Shown here in pieces: positions 15,779 to 25,595 of a stretch of 64,000 nucleotides of DNA. A model generated the notes under the pieces. That model did not search any database. It worked only from the letters and a program-made list of their open reading frames with translations, and had not been told where the DNA came from. Both the position numbers and the translations under genes were made by a program. Position 1 is the first letter of the stretch, and the number at the start of each line of letters is the position of its first letter. This DNA is from Elusimicrobia bacterium RIFOXYA12_FULL_51_18 (GTDB lineage Bacteria; Elusimicrobiota; Elusimicrobia; Elusimicrobiales; UBA9959), in assembly GCA_001800245.1 (NCBI GenBank), contig MGVA01000061.1:1-64000 (forward strand), read 5' to 3'.

Positions 15779-16870
15779 ATGAACACTCAGGTAGGCGTTA
15801 TCGAAGGATTTTACGGCGAGCCCTGGAGTTGGGATGAGCGGGGGGGGTACGCGCCGTTCCTGAAACAGCACGGTTTTTCTTTTTATATCTACGCGCCCAA
15901 GGCGGATGGTTATTTGCGCAAGAAATGGCGCGAGCCGTTCCCCTGCGGTCTTGAAGAAAAGCTTTCCCGCCTTTCAACGCAATGCCGCGTGGCCGGAATA
16001 GAGTTCGGGGTCGGGTTCAGCCCGTACGAGATCTATCTTTCGCCTTTTAACGACGAAGTTAAAAGCCTGCTGCAGAACCGCATCGACGCTTTTAACCGCA
16101 TAGGCGTGGATAAATTCGGCCTGCTCATGGACGATATGAAAGGCGACTTCCCGGAACTGGCGAAGCGCCAGATAGAGATAGTTAACTGGGTTGCCGGCCG
16201 CTCCACCGCGAAACAGCTTATCTTCTGCCCCACGTATTATTCCCTGGACCCTGTGCTTGAAAAACTTTTCGGCAAAAAACCGGAGGGATACCTGGAACGG
16301 CTGGGTAAAGAATTGGATCCTAAAGTGCGGCTTTTCTGGACCGGAGAACTTGTCTGTTCCAAAAGTTACGGCGTGGACCATCTGCGCGCCACGGCTGAAA
16401 TACTGGGCCGTAAACCTTTTCTCTGGGATAATTATCCGGTTAATGACGGCCCCAGAATGTGCAAATTCCTGCACCTAAGGCCCATGACCGGCCGCCCGTC
16501 CGCTATAAACGAATGGCTGGCCGGCCATTCTGTGAATCCCATGAACCAGCCCACGCTCTCAAAGATCCCGCTCCTTACTTTGAAATTCAGCTATGAACAG
16601 GGAGGCTCGTATCGGCCCGAAGAAGCTTTCCTGAAAGCCGCGGAGATTGTGACCTGCGGGGAAATGGCTCTTCAGCTTGAGAAAAATCTACCCGACTTTA
16701 TGGATCGTGGTTTGGACCAGCTTACGGATACGGAGCGCGCCGGGATGTCTGCTGTATACGCGCCCTATCTTGCTTCGGGCGTAAACTGGACCGCCGGAGC
16801 CGCACGGGAAATAATTGACTGGCTCAACGGCCGCTATACGGTCACTAAGGACCTCTTTCTTACCCAGTAA
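15779..16870 (+). CDS. GH84-type beta-N-acetylglucosaminidase (O-GlcNAcase/hyaluronidase-like)
   Basis: A 363-residue protein matching the catalytic domain of glycoside hydrolase family 84. The opening strand VIEGFYGEPWSW, the paired catalytic aspartates in LLMDDMKGD (about residue 118), and the FWTGELVCSK and LWDNYPVNDG motifs are all typical. The family cleaves terminal beta-linked GlcNAc by substrate-assisted catalysis. Unlike secreted clostridial members there is no signal peptide and no accessory carbohydrate-binding domain, so it may act on cytoplasmic GlcNAc conjugates or recycled wall fragments. The start has a GGAGG overlapping the end of the palindromic repeat. No sugar transporter is adjacent. 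Confidence 0.85.
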   Translation: MNTQVGVIEGFYGEPWSWDERGGYAPFLKQHGFSFYIYAPKADGYLRKKWREPFPCGLEEKLSRLSTQCRVAGIEFGVGFSPYEIYLSPFNDEVKSLLQNRIDAFNRIGVDKFGLLMDDMKGDFPELAKRQIEIVNWVAGRSTAKQLIFCPTYYSLDPVLEKLFGKKPEGYLERLGKELDPKVRLFWTGELVCSKSYGVDHLRATAEILGRKPFLWDNYPVNDGPRMCKFLHLRPMTGRPSAINEWLAGHSVNPMNQPTLSKIPLLTLKFSYEQGGSYRPEEAFLKAAEIVTCGEMALQLEKNLPDFMDRGLDQLTDTERAGMSAVYAPYLASGVNWTAGAAREIIDWLNGRYTVTKDLFLTQ

Positions 16871-17031
16871 ATTATTCGGCGGCCTCGGTTTTCCGCGGCC
16901 CGGAGATCGTATTTGCCCGCCCTGGGTGCGGCAGGGGCGGCGGCTATTGCGCAACTTTATGGTAAAAAGTTAACATGTTTAGGCTATAAACGGTCCCTGT
17001 ATTCACTAAAAAAGCGTAGAGGAGAAAAACA

Positions 17032-18348
17032 ATGATTCGCTTGAGCGGCTTGATTTTACTATTCATCATAATGTTCGCCGGCGGTTTTCCTGTTTCTGCC
17101 CAGGCTGTGTCTGATGCGAAAGGGGCCTCCACGCCGGTAATAGCGCCCACCCACAGGGCCGCGGCGTTGTCCGATGTCATGGCGGCCGAATGGAATTTTC
17201 TGAAAGTATACGGCGAAGATAAGAACGAAGATGTTGTCACCGCCGTTTTGCCGGAGCTTGTGGAGTGGCTGAAGCTGTATCCCGACAGCGAATATGCCGC
17301 TGACGCCCAGCTTCTGAAAGCTAATATCCATCTCAGGCTCGGAGACTATAGATTTGCCATAGTGGATCTGTTGAAGCACGTTCAGGAGTATCCGGGCGCC
17401 GAATCCAACGCTTCCGCCAGGAAGCTCCTGCAGGATACCGGTAACAGGAAGATGGACAAAAAAACCGCCCTTGCGCTGAACGAGATAGGTAAGGTGACGG
17501 ATTCCGCGGAGAAAACCGAGAGACTGGCGTTGTTTATGACAAAACTGGTTGAGCGCGCGGGAACGGAATTTTATGAACCGCTTGTGATCGAATTTCGTGA
17601 ATTTTTCAGCAGATTTCCCGCATATGCCGGACGCGACGGCCTGCAGCTTGCCTTGGGCGACCTTCATTCTAAAAAGGAAGAGTATATCTCCGCCAGGCTG
17701 GCGTACACGGAGCTGATTCTGGTGTATCCGGACAGCCAGCTTCTTGTGAAGGCCAAAAGGTCCCTGGGCGATGTGCTGGCCAACAATCTCAAGGATTATG
17801 ACGGTGCGATAACGGTTTATCAGGATGTCGCCGCCAGTTATCCCGGAACCGACGAGGCCTGGGTAGCTTATGTTCAGACGTCGAAGCTTTCGGAACGTCA
17901 GAAAAAGTATGCGCTTGCCGTGGAAACGCACGAAAAGATAATAGCGCTTTACCCGGAGAAGGACGCGGCTTATGACTCGTATAAAGCCGAGGCCCGGATT
18001 TTGCGCGAAGAAATGTCTAAATATCCGGAAGCTATAGCCGTTTTGGGCAGACTTGCGGATAAATATAAAGGGGAGAAGGCTCTTGAGGCGCTCTGGCTGG
18101 CCGCCAAAATAGCCAAAAAAGATCTTAAAGATCTGGAGGCTGAAGTAAGCGTATATGACAGGATAGCCGCGGAGTATCCCGAAGATCCGCAGGCCGCCAA
18201 AGCGCTTTTTGCCGCGGCTGAAGCGTGCGAGAACGCCAAGAAATTCGATACGGCCAAGGAATATTACGGGAAAGTTTCTGATAAATACCCCGAGGATTCA
18301 TTAGCCGCCAAATCAAAAAAACGCATTGACGCTATAATGAACAAATAA
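17032..18348 (+). CDS. secreted tetratricopeptide-type repeat protein
   Basis: A 438-residue protein with a signal peptide (IMFAGGFPVSAQA) and a clear AGAGGAG site. The rest is helical repeats of about 34-38 residues with recurring YPD/YPE turns: LYPDSEYAADAQLLKANIH, VYPDSQLLVKAKRSLGDVLA, SYPGTDEAW, EYPEDPQAAKALFAAAEA, KYPEDSLAAKSKKRID. This is the BamD/CpoB (YbgF)-style TPR pattern seen in periplasmic scaffolds of outer-membrane or cell-wall machinery. The specific partner cannot be told. Followed by a strong terminator. Confidence 0.8.
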   Translation: MIRLSGLILLFIIMFAGGFPVSAQAVSDAKGASTPVIAPTHRAAALSDVMAAEWNFLKVYGEDKNEDVVTAVLPELVEWLKLYPDSEYAADAQLLKANIHLRLGDYRFAIVDLLKHVQEYPGAESNASARKLLQDTGNRKMDKKTALALNEIGKVTDSAEKTERLALFMTKLVERAGTEFYEPLVIEFREFFSRFPAYAGRDGLQLALGDLHSKKEEYISARLAYTELILVYPDSQLLVKAKRSLGDVLANNLKDYDGAITVYQDVAASYPGTDEAWVAYVQTSKLSERQKKYALAVETHEKIIALYPEKDAAYDSYKAEARILREEMSKYPEAIAVLGRLADKYKGEKALEALWLAAKIAKKDLKDLEAEVSVYDRIAAEYPEDPQAAKALFAAAEACENAKKFDTAKEYYGKVSDKYPEDSLAAKSKKRIDAIMNK

Positions 18349-18385
18349 AAGCGCCGGGTTGTTCAGGCCTCGCGGCCGGATGTCG

Positions 18386-18409
18386 GAAAGGCGGCGGGTG
18401 CCGCCTTTC
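18386..18409 (+). terminator. intrinsic terminator after the TPR protein
   Basis: GAAAGGCGGC (18386-18395) and GCCGCCTTTC (18400-18409) form a perfect 10-bp stem with a 4-nt loop, 38 bp after the stop. Confidence 0.8.
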
Positions 18410-18444
18410 TGATTATATATGCCGGGAGTTTTTAGAAGGACCTT

Positions 18445-19260
18445 ATGAATAATGTCGTCTTGATCACCGGAGCGTCTTCTGGAATAGGTAAGGCAACCGC
18501 CAAAATTCTGATTGCGAACGGCTATAAGGTCTATGCCGGGGCGCGCCGCGTTGAGAAGCTTAAGGAGCTGGAATATCTGGGCGCCAGGATCACGCCTTTG
18601 GACGTGACCGATGAGGGCTCGCTCAAGAAGGCGGTTGAGACGGTTGTAGAGAGCGAAGGGCGGCTGGACATTCTGATAAATAACGCGGGGTATGGGGCTA
18701 ACGGCGCCATCGAAGACGTGCCGATGTCGGAAGCCAGGCGGCAGTTCGACGTGAATCTTTTCGGTCTGGCCCGCCTGACCCAGCTGGTCCTTCCCGTCAT
18801 GCGCAAGCAGGGCTCCGGGAAAATAATCAACATCTCCTCAATAGCCGGCAAGATCAACATGCCGCTAGGCGGCTGGTACCATGCCACCAAACACGCTTTA
18901 GAGGCTTACTCCGACGCGCTGCGCCTGGAAGTTTACCGCTTCGGCATCAAAGTTATTCTTATAGAGCCGGGCGCGATAAAAACAGAATGGGATACCGTGG
19001 CTTTGGTGAACCTCATGAAATATTCGGGTTCGGGCCCGTATGCGGACCTTACCGATAAGCTGACGAACAAGTTCAGGGCGGCGTATAGAAAGGGGGCGCC
19101 TGGTCCGGAGGTAGTAGCCAAGACTATACTTAAAGCGCTCAGATCACGCTGGCCGGCGGCCCGCTATGCGGCGCCTTTCCAGGCCAAAGTCATGCTTTTT
19201 CTGAAACGGCTGACGCCCGACTGTGTGTTGGACGCGGCGATAAAGTTCCTGCTTAAATAA
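18445..19260 (+). CDS. short-chain dehydrogenase/reductase
   Basis: A 271-residue classical SDR. The NAD(P)-binding motif TGASSGIG is at residues 8-15, NNAG near 84, the catalytic Ser in NISSIAG, and the YHATK catalytic Tyr-Lys pair near 150. The arginine-rich segment after the first strand (YAGARRVEKL) suggests NADP preference. The C-terminal extension with LFLKRLTPDCVLDAAIKFLL resembles SDRs acting on lipids or retinol-like substrates. The substrate is unknown. Confidence 0.85.
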   Translation: MNNVVLITGASSGIGKATAKILIANGYKVYAGARRVEKLKELEYLGARITPLDVTDEGSLKKAVETVVESEGRLDILINNAGYGANGAIEDVPMSEARRQFDVNLFGLARLTQLVLPVMRKQGSGKIINISSIAGKINMPLGGWYHATKHALEAYSDALRLEVYRFGIKVILIEPGAIKTEWDTVALVNLMKYSGSGPYADLTDKLTNKFRAAYRKGAPGPEVVAKTILKALRSRWPAARYAAPFQAKVMLFLKRLTPDCVLDAAIKFLLK

Positions 19261-19473
19261 CCCGGGTTCCTCTCCGATAATGTGCGCATATACAAATAGA
19301 ATCTGCTCCCTTAATTTTTGGGCCATAAAAACTGTCCGGAATAAGCCGAAAGAGGATTTTTGAATGGATCTTTTAGCGTGGTATCCTCTCTTTGGCCGGT
19401 GGAACCTGGCGGTGGCTTCTTTGGGTCGGTTTCAAAAACGCGGCAATTCTTTATTGGCAGTCGCAACCCGGTA

Positions 19474-19502
19474 TTGACAATTAAAAACACATGGTGTATA
19501 AT
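19474..19502 (+). promoter_or_regulatory. consensus sigma70 promoter of the heat-shock operon
   Basis: TTGACA (19474-19479), 17 bp, TATAAT (19497-19502): both hexamers are perfect. It lies 63 bp before the hrcA start, with the operator-like site directly downstream. Confidence 0.9.
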
Positions 19503-19506
19503 ATTT

Positions 19507-19533
19507 CTAGCACTCAATACAACTGATTGCCAG
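19507..19533. promoter_or_regulatory. degenerate CIRCE operator (HrcA binding site)
   Basis: CTAGCACTC, a 9-bp spacer and GATTGCCAG. The CIRCE consensus is TTAGCACTC-N9-GAGTGCTAA: the left arm matches 8 of 9, the right arm 6 of 9, and the spacing is exact. It overlaps the expected transcription start, where HrcA would block initiation of its own operon. Confidence 0.75.
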
Positions 19534-19564
19534 TTATGGACCCGTAAAATTGTGGAGACACAGT

Positions 19565-20674
19565 ATGCGTGTGCTTAAACCTGAAATAGCGCAGGACCGG
19601 AAAGAAAAGATCCTTAATTGGGTGGTTTACAACTATGTCAGCACCGGCAAGCCGGTCAGTTCCGACATTATAGCCGCCAAAGGGGGGTTTAATGTTTCCA
19701 GCGCCACTATAAGGAGTATATTGAAAGAGCTGGAAGAGACCGGTTATCTATTCCAAACCCACACTTCCGGCGGCCGTATCCCCAGCGACAAAGGATACCG
19801 GGTCTATGTCGATAATATCACCCGTCTGCAGAAACTTGCCGCGGCGGAGAAAGAGCGGGTGGAAGATGAATACGAGCGCCGCATAGAACAACTGGACGGT
19901 TTTCTTAAGCATACTTCCAAGGTCATCTCGGATATGTCCCACTGCGCCGGGTTCGTGATCTCGGCTGATATCCAGGAAGATTCCGTGAAGCGGCTGGATC
20001 TCATAAGCCTTGGTCCAAAGAGCGTCCTTTCAGTTTTGTTCGTGCACTCCGGTATCATGAAACATGCGGCTTTCTCTCTTGATAAGACCTTGGAAAAAGG
20101 GACTGTCAGGAGCCTTTCCATGAAGCTGAATAAGAGGCTTAAAGACGCGCTTGTGGCCGATGCGGCTGAGATCGTATGGAAGGAATTCCTGCAAAAAGCC
20201 GATGGCCAGGAACGGGAGCTTCTGAAGAAGCTGGTGGATTATTTAGCCAACATGGCCAGGAATCCCGACCAGGTCTATCTGGAGGGTTTGAGCCGCATCT
20301 ACGAGAATATGGAGTCCGGCGATATAGAGGATATGCGGAATATCTCAAAAGTGCTGGAGGAAAAAGAAAAATTCTCCCATATGCTTCGGGAGCGCCTCAA
20401 AGACTGCGCCGGCAAGAGCAAAGCGTTAACGGCTCCAGGGGCAAAAAAACACATCGTAAACGTGACCATAGGTTCCGAGAATAATATCAAGGAGTTTAAG
20501 AATTTCAGTCTGGTTTCAAGCTCCTACTGTATGAACGATAAAGCGGTGGGGCTGGTGGGAATACTGGGTTATAAGCGTATGGAATATCCGAAGATGATCT
20601 CCATTGTGGATTCGGTCAGCTCCATGGTGGAACAGATACTTTCAGATTGGGAAAAGATAGATCTGGAAGATTAG
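19565..20674 (+). CDS. hrcA: heat-inducible transcription repressor HrcA
   Basis: A 369-residue repressor with an N-terminal winged-helix domain (VSSDIIAAKG, VSSATIRSILKELEETGYL, HTSGGRIPSDKGYR) and a GAF-like dimerisation domain. The C-terminus has the family IGSENNIKEFKNFSLVSSSY and GILGYKRMEYPK elements. The start at 19565 has GGAG 7 nt upstream; a longer frame lacks support. It represses the chaperone genes through CIRCE and needs chaperones to fold, giving feedback. First gene of the hrcA-grpE-dnaK-dnaJ block. Confidence 0.95.
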   Translation: MRVLKPEIAQDRKEKILNWVVYNYVSTGKPVSSDIIAAKGGFNVSSATIRSILKELEETGYLFQTHTSGGRIPSDKGYRVYVDNITRLQKLAAAEKERVEDEYERRIEQLDGFLKHTSKVISDMSHCAGFVISADIQEDSVKRLDLISLGPKSVLSVLFVHSGIMKHAAFSLDKTLEKGTVRSLSMKLNKRLKDALVADAAEIVWKEFLQKADGQERELLKKLVDYLANMARNPDQVYLEGLSRIYENMESGDIEDMRNISKVLEEKEKFSHMLRERLKDCAGKSKALTAPGAKKHIVNVTIGSENNIKEFKNFSLVSSSYCMNDKAVGLVGILGYKRMEYPKMISIVDSVSSMVEQILSDWEKIDLED

Positions 20675-20828
20675 CCTGGAACTGCGCGCGCCCTTTCAGC
20701 GGGTTCGATTTTTGGGCAATTAAAGTGTGAAGGGGAAATGATAAAGGATAAGAAAGAATATAAAGGTTTTTTAATTCTGCTGTTTTAAGCTTTCCCGCAA
20801 AGCCGGACTGATTTTTAGGGCGAATCAT

Positions 20829-21485
20829 ATGGATAAAAAAAACAAGCATCACGAGGTGAAAAAGGACGGAGAAGCGGCCCGGAGTTCTGAAATGGACTGC
20901 GAGTGCGATAAGCGCAACGAGTGTGTCTGCGAGGAAGCCAAGCCGAAAGCCCCGGCTGCCGCCGTCGGCGCGGAAAAAAAGGAGCCTGATTATTACGAAC
21001 AGCTCCTGGGTTTGAAAGCGGATTTCGAAAATTATCGTAAACGTGTGGAGAAGGAAAGGCCGGAGTTTGTTAAATTCGGCAAAGCCGAGATCCTTCTGAG
21101 GCTGCTGCCGCTCTACGATATGCTGATGCAGGCCCACCTGCATGTTGTAAAGATGCAGGCCGGCGGAGAGGATGGTTCGACAAGGGTACAGGACGTGGTA
21201 AAAGGCCTGGAGATGATTTTCAAGGAGTTCACAAAGGTCTTTGAAGCCGAAGGCATAAGGCCCATGGATGTGGTGGGCAAGCCTTACGACCCCATGGCTT
21301 CGGAGATAATAGGAATAGACGAAGGCAATGAAGAGAACGACGGCCTTGTCACGGCGGAGTTTCAAAAAGGCTTCTATTACGGGGATAAAATATTGAGACC
21401 CGCGAAGGTTAAGATAGCGAAGGTAAAGGCCCCGGCTCCCGAGGCCCCGGCCGCTGAAAAAACGGACACGGAAGAAAAAAAATAA
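20829..21485 (+). CDS. grpE: nucleotide exchange factor GrpE
   Basis: A 218-residue protein. An acidic, low-complexity N-terminus of about 55 residues with several cysteines (CECDKRNECVC) precedes the GrpE coiled coil (LLGLKADFENYRKRVEKE) and the C-terminal beta domain (GEDGSTRV, PYDPMASE, GFYYGDKILRPAKVKIAK). It releases ADP from DnaK. The cysteine-rich N-terminus is unusual. The alanine/proline-rich tail after residue 200 is a linker. It lies 154 bp after hrcA and just before dnaK. Confidence 0.93.
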   Translation: MDKKNKHHEVKKDGEAARSSEMDCECDKRNECVCEEAKPKAPAAAVGAEKKEPDYYEQLLGLKADFENYRKRVEKERPEFVKFGKAEILLRLLPLYDMLMQAHLHVVKMQAGGEDGSTRVQDVVKGLEMIFKEFTKVFEAEGIRPMDVVGKPYDPMASEIIGIDEGNEENDGLVTAEFQKGFYYGDKILRPAKVKIAKVKAPAPEAPAAEKTDTEEKK

Positions 21486-21548
21486 TTATACGGATCATCG
21501 AAAAGCAATAGCGGTTATCGGACAAAAATCAGTTTGGAGGATAATAAT

Positions 21549-23432
21549 ATGGCTAAGATAATAGGAATAGACTTGGGAACGTCAAACACCGCCGCGGCTG
21601 TTATGGAAGGCGGCAAGACCACCATAATACCGTCGGCCGAAGGCACTACGCTTGGAGGAAAGGCTTTTCCGTCCTATGTGGCTTTCACCAAGGACGGGCA
21701 GATGCTGGTGGGGGAACCCGCCCGCCGGCAGGCCGTGGCGAATCCGGAAGCCACCGTTTCGGCGTTCAAAAGAAAGATGGGAACCGACTATAAATATAAA
21801 ATAGCGGGCAAGGAATTCACCCCGCAACAGCTCTCGGCTTACCTGCTGCAGAAGGTTAAAAGGGACGCCGAAGCTTTCCTGGGAGAAAAAATCGAGAAAG
21901 CCGTGATCACGGTGCCGGCATACTTCAACGACAACCAGCGTCAGGCCACCAAGGACGCCGGCACTATAGCCGGCCTTGAGGTCGTGCGTCTGGTCAATGA
22001 ACCCACGGCCGCGGCTTTGGCCTATGGGCTGGACAAAGAGGGCCGGGACCAGAAGATCATGGTGTTCGACCTGGGCGGCGGCACCCTGGATGTTACGATC
22101 ATGGAGATGGGCAAGGAGGGAACTTTCGATGTCATCGCCACTTCGGGCGATACCCAGCTGGGCGGCACCGATATGGACAACGCGCTGATAGATTATATAG
22201 CCGACGAGTTCCGCAAGGACACCGGCATAGATCTGAAAAAGGACCCGACCGCCGGCCAGCGCATCAAGGAATCGGCTGAAAAAGGCAAGATAGAACTTTC
22301 CACAGTAATGGAGACTGAGCTTAACCTGCCGTTCATCTCGGCGGACGCCAGCGGCCCCAAACATCTCGCGTTAAAACTGTCCCGCGCGAAACTGGAATTC
22401 CTGGTGGATCCCATCGTCAAGCGCTGTAAGAAATCCGTTGATACGGCATTAGCCGACGCGAAGCTTAAAACCTCGGACATCCACCGCGTCATCCTGGTGG
22501 GTGGTCCCACCCGCATGCCCATAGTACAGCGCTTTGTTGAGGAGTACGTGGGTAAGAAAATAGAACACGGCATCGATCCGATGGAATGTGTGGCGGCCGG
22601 CGCGTCCGTTCAGGCCGCGGTGCTGACCGGCGACGTGAAGGACGTTCTGCTCCTGGACGTTACGCCGCTGACGCTGGGTATCGAAACCCTGGGCGGAGTG
22701 CGTACCCCGCTCATCGAGAAGAACACCACTATCCCGGTTAAAAAGAACCAGGTGTTCTCAACCGCTTCCGATTCCCAGCCCGCGGTGACCATTCACGTCC
22801 TGCAGGGAGAGCGCGCTATGGCGGCGGACAACGTATCGCTGGGCAAGTTCGACCTGGACGGCATCCCGCCGGCTCCGCGCGGTGTGCCGCAGATCGAAGT
22901 CACGTTCGATATCGACGCCAACGGCATCTTGCAGGTCTCGGCCAAAGATCTCGGTACGGGTAAGGCGCAGCATATAACTATCTCGGCTCCCAACAAGCTG
23001 TCCAAAGAGGATATAGATAAGTTCATGAAGCAGGCCGAGCAGTTCTCCGAGCAGGATAAGAAGTATAAAGAGAAAGTGGACGCCAAAAATGAGGCCGACA
23101 GCGTTCTTTATATGACGGAGAAAGCGCTCAAGGAACACGGCGACAAGATCTCCCAGGAAGAGCGTCTGGCGGTGGACCGCGCCATTAATGAACTTAAGGA
23201 TGCGCTTAAGGGCGAGTCCCCGGACGTGGAAAAGATTAAAAAGGCCAAGGACGATCTTGTCCAGGCCTCGCAGAAGCTGGGTGAAGCCGTTTATAAGTCC
23301 GCGCAGGCCAAGGCCGGTCCGGGAGCAGCCGGCGACCAGCCTTCCGGCGGTCCCCAGGAGAAGGAGCACGCCCACGCCGGCAAAAAAGAGGACGTTGTTG
23401 ACGCCGAGGTAGTGGACGAGAACAAGAAATAA
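21549..23432 (+). CDS. dnaK: chaperone DnaK (Hsp70)
   Basis: A 627-residue Hsp70 with all ATPase signatures: [49 protein letters not shown] and [11 protein letters not shown]. The linker is [18 protein letters not shown], followed by the substrate-binding domain and helical lid. The usual C-terminal EEVD-like bacterial tail is represented by [13 protein letters not shown]. The start at 21549 is chosen because GGAGG lies 8 nt upstream; a TTG 15 nt earlier is inside that site. It works with the neighbouring GrpE and DnaJ. Confidence 0.97.
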   Translation: MAKIIGIDLGTSNTAAAVMEGGKTTIIPSAEGTTLGGKAFPSYVAFTKDGQMLVGEPARRQAVANPEATVSAFKRKMGTDYKYKIAGKEFTPQQLSAYLLQKVKRDAEAFLGEKIEKAVITVPAYFNDNQRQATKDAGTIAGLEVVRLVNEPTAAALAYGLDKEGRDQKIMVFDLGGGTLDVTIMEMGKEGTFDVIATSGDTQLGGTDMDNALIDYIADEFRKDTGIDLKKDPTAGQRIKESAEKGKIELSTVMETELNLPFISADASGPKHLALKLSRAKLEFLVDPIVKRCKKSVDTALADAKLKTSDIHRVILVGGPTRMPIVQRFVEEYVGKKIEHGIDPMECVAAGASVQAAVLTGDVKDVLLLDVTPLTLGIETLGGVRTPLIEKNTTIPVKKNQVFSTASDSQPAVTIHVLQGERAMAADNVSLGKFDLDGIPPAPRGVPQIEVTFDIDANGILQVSAKDLGTGKAQHITISAPNKLSKEDIDKFMKQAEQFSEQDKKYKEKVDAKNEADSVLYMTEKALKEHGDKISQEERLAVDRAINELKDALKGESPDVEKIKKAKDDLVQASQKLGEAVYKSAQAKAGPGAAGDQPSGGPQEKEHAHAGKKEDVVDAEVVDENKK

Positions 23433-23457
23433 GGTTTACAATTAAGAAACGGATGAT

Positions 23458-23488
23458 GCCAGGGGCTTTATAAAGTAAGGCCCCTGGC
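23458..23488 (+). terminator. hairpin between dnaK and dnaJ
   Basis: GCCAGGGGC (23458-23466) pairs with GCCCCTGGC (23480-23488). Flanking AAACGG and CCGTTT can extend the base. There is no long T run, so it may attenuate or stabilise the mRNA rather than end it. Confidence 0.55.
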
Positions 23489-23520
23489 CTTGCCGTTTCA
23501 GGTCCGAGGTCTCCAAACTT

Positions 23521-24651
23521 ATGGCAACAAACGATTATTACAGGACTTTGGGCGTGCCGCGCAACGCTTCCGAACAGGAAATTAAAAGCGCTTTCAGAAA
23601 ACTCGCGCTTAAATATCACCCCGACCGCAATCCCGGAAATGCGGAATCCGAAGCCCAATTCAAGGAAATAGGCGAGGCTTACGAGGTTCTGTCCAATACG
23701 GATAAACGGCGCATCTATGACCAGTTCGGCGCGGAAGGCCTTAAAGCCGGCGGAGGCCGCGGGGCCGGCGGCTTTGGCGGCTTCCAGAGCGCCGACATGG
23801 GAGATATTTTCGGCGACATCTTCGATAACCTTTTCACGGATTCCGGCGGCGGACACAGGCGGCCGCGCTCAAGACGGGGCGCCGACCTTAAATACTCCGC
23901 GGAGATCTCGCTGGAAGATGCCTTCTCGGGAATAAAAGTGCCGGTAAATTTTGATAGGACCGAAGTATGCGGGGTTTGCGGAGGGACCGGAGCCAAACCC
24001 AAGACCGGGCTCAAAAAATGCCCCACCTGCCGGGGAGCGGGACGCGTGCAGTACGCCCAGGGTTTTTTCTCCTTCAGCCAGACCTGCCCGGATTGCGGCG
24101 GCCAGGGCGAGGTGGTTACTTCGCCGTGCAAGGAATGCGGGGGCTCTGGCCAGGAAAAAAAGGCGGCTTCCCTGAATATTAAGATCCCGGCGGGGGCCGA
24201 TGACGGCACCACTCTGCGCGTTTCGGGCGCGGGCGATGCCGGTCTCAAAGGTGGGGATTCCGGCGACCTTTATGTAGAGGTGCGCCTCAAGCATCATCAT
24301 CATTTTTCCCGCGACGGAGCGGATCTTCTTTATAACTGCCGCCTGACCATCTCTCAGGGCGCGCTGGGCGGCGATGTTCAGGTGCCCACCATAGACGGTC
24401 CCAGGATGACAATAAAGATCCCGGCCGGCACCCAACACGGAAAGGTGTTCAGGATACACGACAAGGGAATGCCGCACGCCGGCGATAAGCAGCGAGGAGA
24501 CCTGTTGATTAAAACCGAAATAGAGGTCCCTACCGAACTTACCCCCAGGCAGCGGGAGTTGTTGGAGGAATTGGGGAAGACCTTCGGTCATGAGCCCCCG
24601 CCTACGGAAAAAGAAGAAGAAAAAAGTTTTTTTAAAAAGATACTGGGGTAA
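23521..24651 (+). CDS. dnaJ: chaperone DnaJ (Hsp40, type I)
   Basis: A 376-residue type I J-protein: J domain with HPD (YHPDRNPG, about residue 34), a Gly/Phe-rich linker, four CxxCxGxG zinc repeats ([32 protein letters not shown]) and the C-terminal client-binding domains. It stimulates DnaK ATPase and delivers clients. The unusual [16 protein letters not shown] stretch precedes the client-binding domain. The ribosome-binding site is weak. Confidence 0.97.
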   Translation: MATNDYYRTLGVPRNASEQEIKSAFRKLALKYHPDRNPGNAESEAQFKEIGEAYEVLSNTDKRRIYDQFGAEGLKAGGGRGAGGFGGFQSADMGDIFGDIFDNLFTDSGGGHRRPRSRRGADLKYSAEISLEDAFSGIKVPVNFDRTEVCGVCGGTGAKPKTGLKKCPTCRGAGRVQYAQGFFSFSQTCPDCGGQGEVVTSPCKECGGSGQEKKAASLNIKIPAGADDGTTLRVSGAGDAGLKGGDSGDLYVEVRLKHHHHFSRDGADLLYNCRLTISQGALGGDVQVPTIDGPRMTIKIPAGTQHGKVFRIHDKGMPHAGDKQRGDLLIKTEIEVPTELTPRQRELLEELGKTFGHEPPPTEKEEEKSFFKKILG

Positions 24652-24671
24652 GGAAGTTGTTGGTTTGCTTT

Positions 24672-25382
24672 ATGCCTCAATATTTCATCCATCCTGAAAA
24701 TATACGCGACGGCCGTTTTTCAGCCGACAAAGAAGAGTCGCACCATATCACGCGCGTTGCCCGCAAGCGTGTCGGGGACGAGATAGAGATCTTCGATGGA
24801 AATGGGCGGCGCTACCTGGGGATTATAGACACCGCCGGAGTCATCGTGTCCGGGAAGCTGAAAGGAGATCTTGATTCCCCGGTTTATAAGATCCGGCTGG
24901 TCATGTGTTTTGCCCCGGTGTCCCGAAGTTCCGCTGAAGCTATTATTGAGCATTGTACGGAGGCCGGAGTCGCAGCTTTTCAGCCTGTTTTAACCTCGCG
25001 CACGCAGTTCGACTGGTTTGAATCCTGGCCTGAAAAAGCCCGGAGGTTCGAGCAAATTATCATTTCCGCCTGCAAGCAATGCGGCCGGGCTTCTTTTCCC
25101 GAACTCCTTAAGCCGCAGAAATTAGACGATCTTTTGGGTTCAGGCGGTTCCGCCATAATCGCTTCCGGCGAAGCGGGCCGGAATTTTGAGGCCATCGCCC
25201 CTGGGCTTCAAGGTGCGTCTGAGGTAAAGGTGTTCATCGGGCCGGAGGGGGGGTTCACAAGGGGAGAGATGGAATACGCGGCCGAAAAAAGCGTAAAAAG
25301 TTTTTCGCTCGGGAAGCATACCCTGAGAGCTGAGACGGCCGCCCTGGCCGCATCCGCTATCATCCTCGATCGCCTTGGTTGA
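24672..25382 (+). CDS. rsmE: 16S rRNA m3U1498 methyltransferase RsmE
   Basis: A SPOUT-class RNA methyltransferase of about 236 residues. N-terminal PUA-like domain begins PQYFIHPENI with ESHHITRVARKRVGDEIEIF. The C-terminal knot carries IGPEGGFTRGEMEYA and LGKHTLRAETAAL, which bind S-adenosylmethionine. It methylates U1498 of 16S rRNA. The first ATG is 24672; a TTG at 24657, 9 nt after GGGG, would add five residues and may be the real start, since no good site precedes the ATG. Directly follows dnaJ, as in many genomes. Confidence 0.92.
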   Translation: MPQYFIHPENIRDGRFSADKEESHHITRVARKRVGDEIEIFDGNGRRYLGIIDTAGVIVSGKLKGDLDSPVYKIRLVMCFAPVSRSSAEAIIEHCTEAGVAAFQPVLTSRTQFDWFESWPEKARRFEQIIISACKQCGRASFPELLKPQKLDDLLGSGGSAIIASGEAGRNFEAIAPGLQGASEVKVFIGPEGGFTRGEMEYAAEKSVKSFSLGKHTLRAETAALAASAIILDRLG

Positions 25383-25406
25383 AAATTAGGAAAAAAATAT
25401 GAAGTC

Positions 25407-25522
25407 AATCGGTTGGCTTCCGGCCTGGAACTGCGGGATGGTAAAGTCGGAAAGTCACCGGGTTTCCCTCGCGCTTCGGGTCCGGGTTTTATAGGGAAGA
25501 AAAGCGGGGGACTTCCGCCGGC
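25407..25522 (+). repeat. left arm of a large inverted repeat flanking the methyltransferase gene
   Basis: About 116 bp whose reverse complement aligns with 26422-26545. The core of 25 bp (25441-25465, starting GTAAAGTCGG) is a perfect inverted match to 26487-26511. Outside the core the arms agree over most positions, including the ends (GGTTGGCTT and CTTCCGCCGGC). The right part also resembles 48389-48432. Confidence 0.85.
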
Positions 25523-25595
25523 GCGCGAACCCGCTTCGTATATAGCGTGAGTTTCAAATATTTACGTCATCCAATATTTTATCTGGAGTGTCATT

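Noticed and set aside
20738-20788. A 16-codon frame with a good ribosome site between hrcA and grpE
   Set aside because: Too short to support as a gene; could be a leader peptide, but no attenuator follows.
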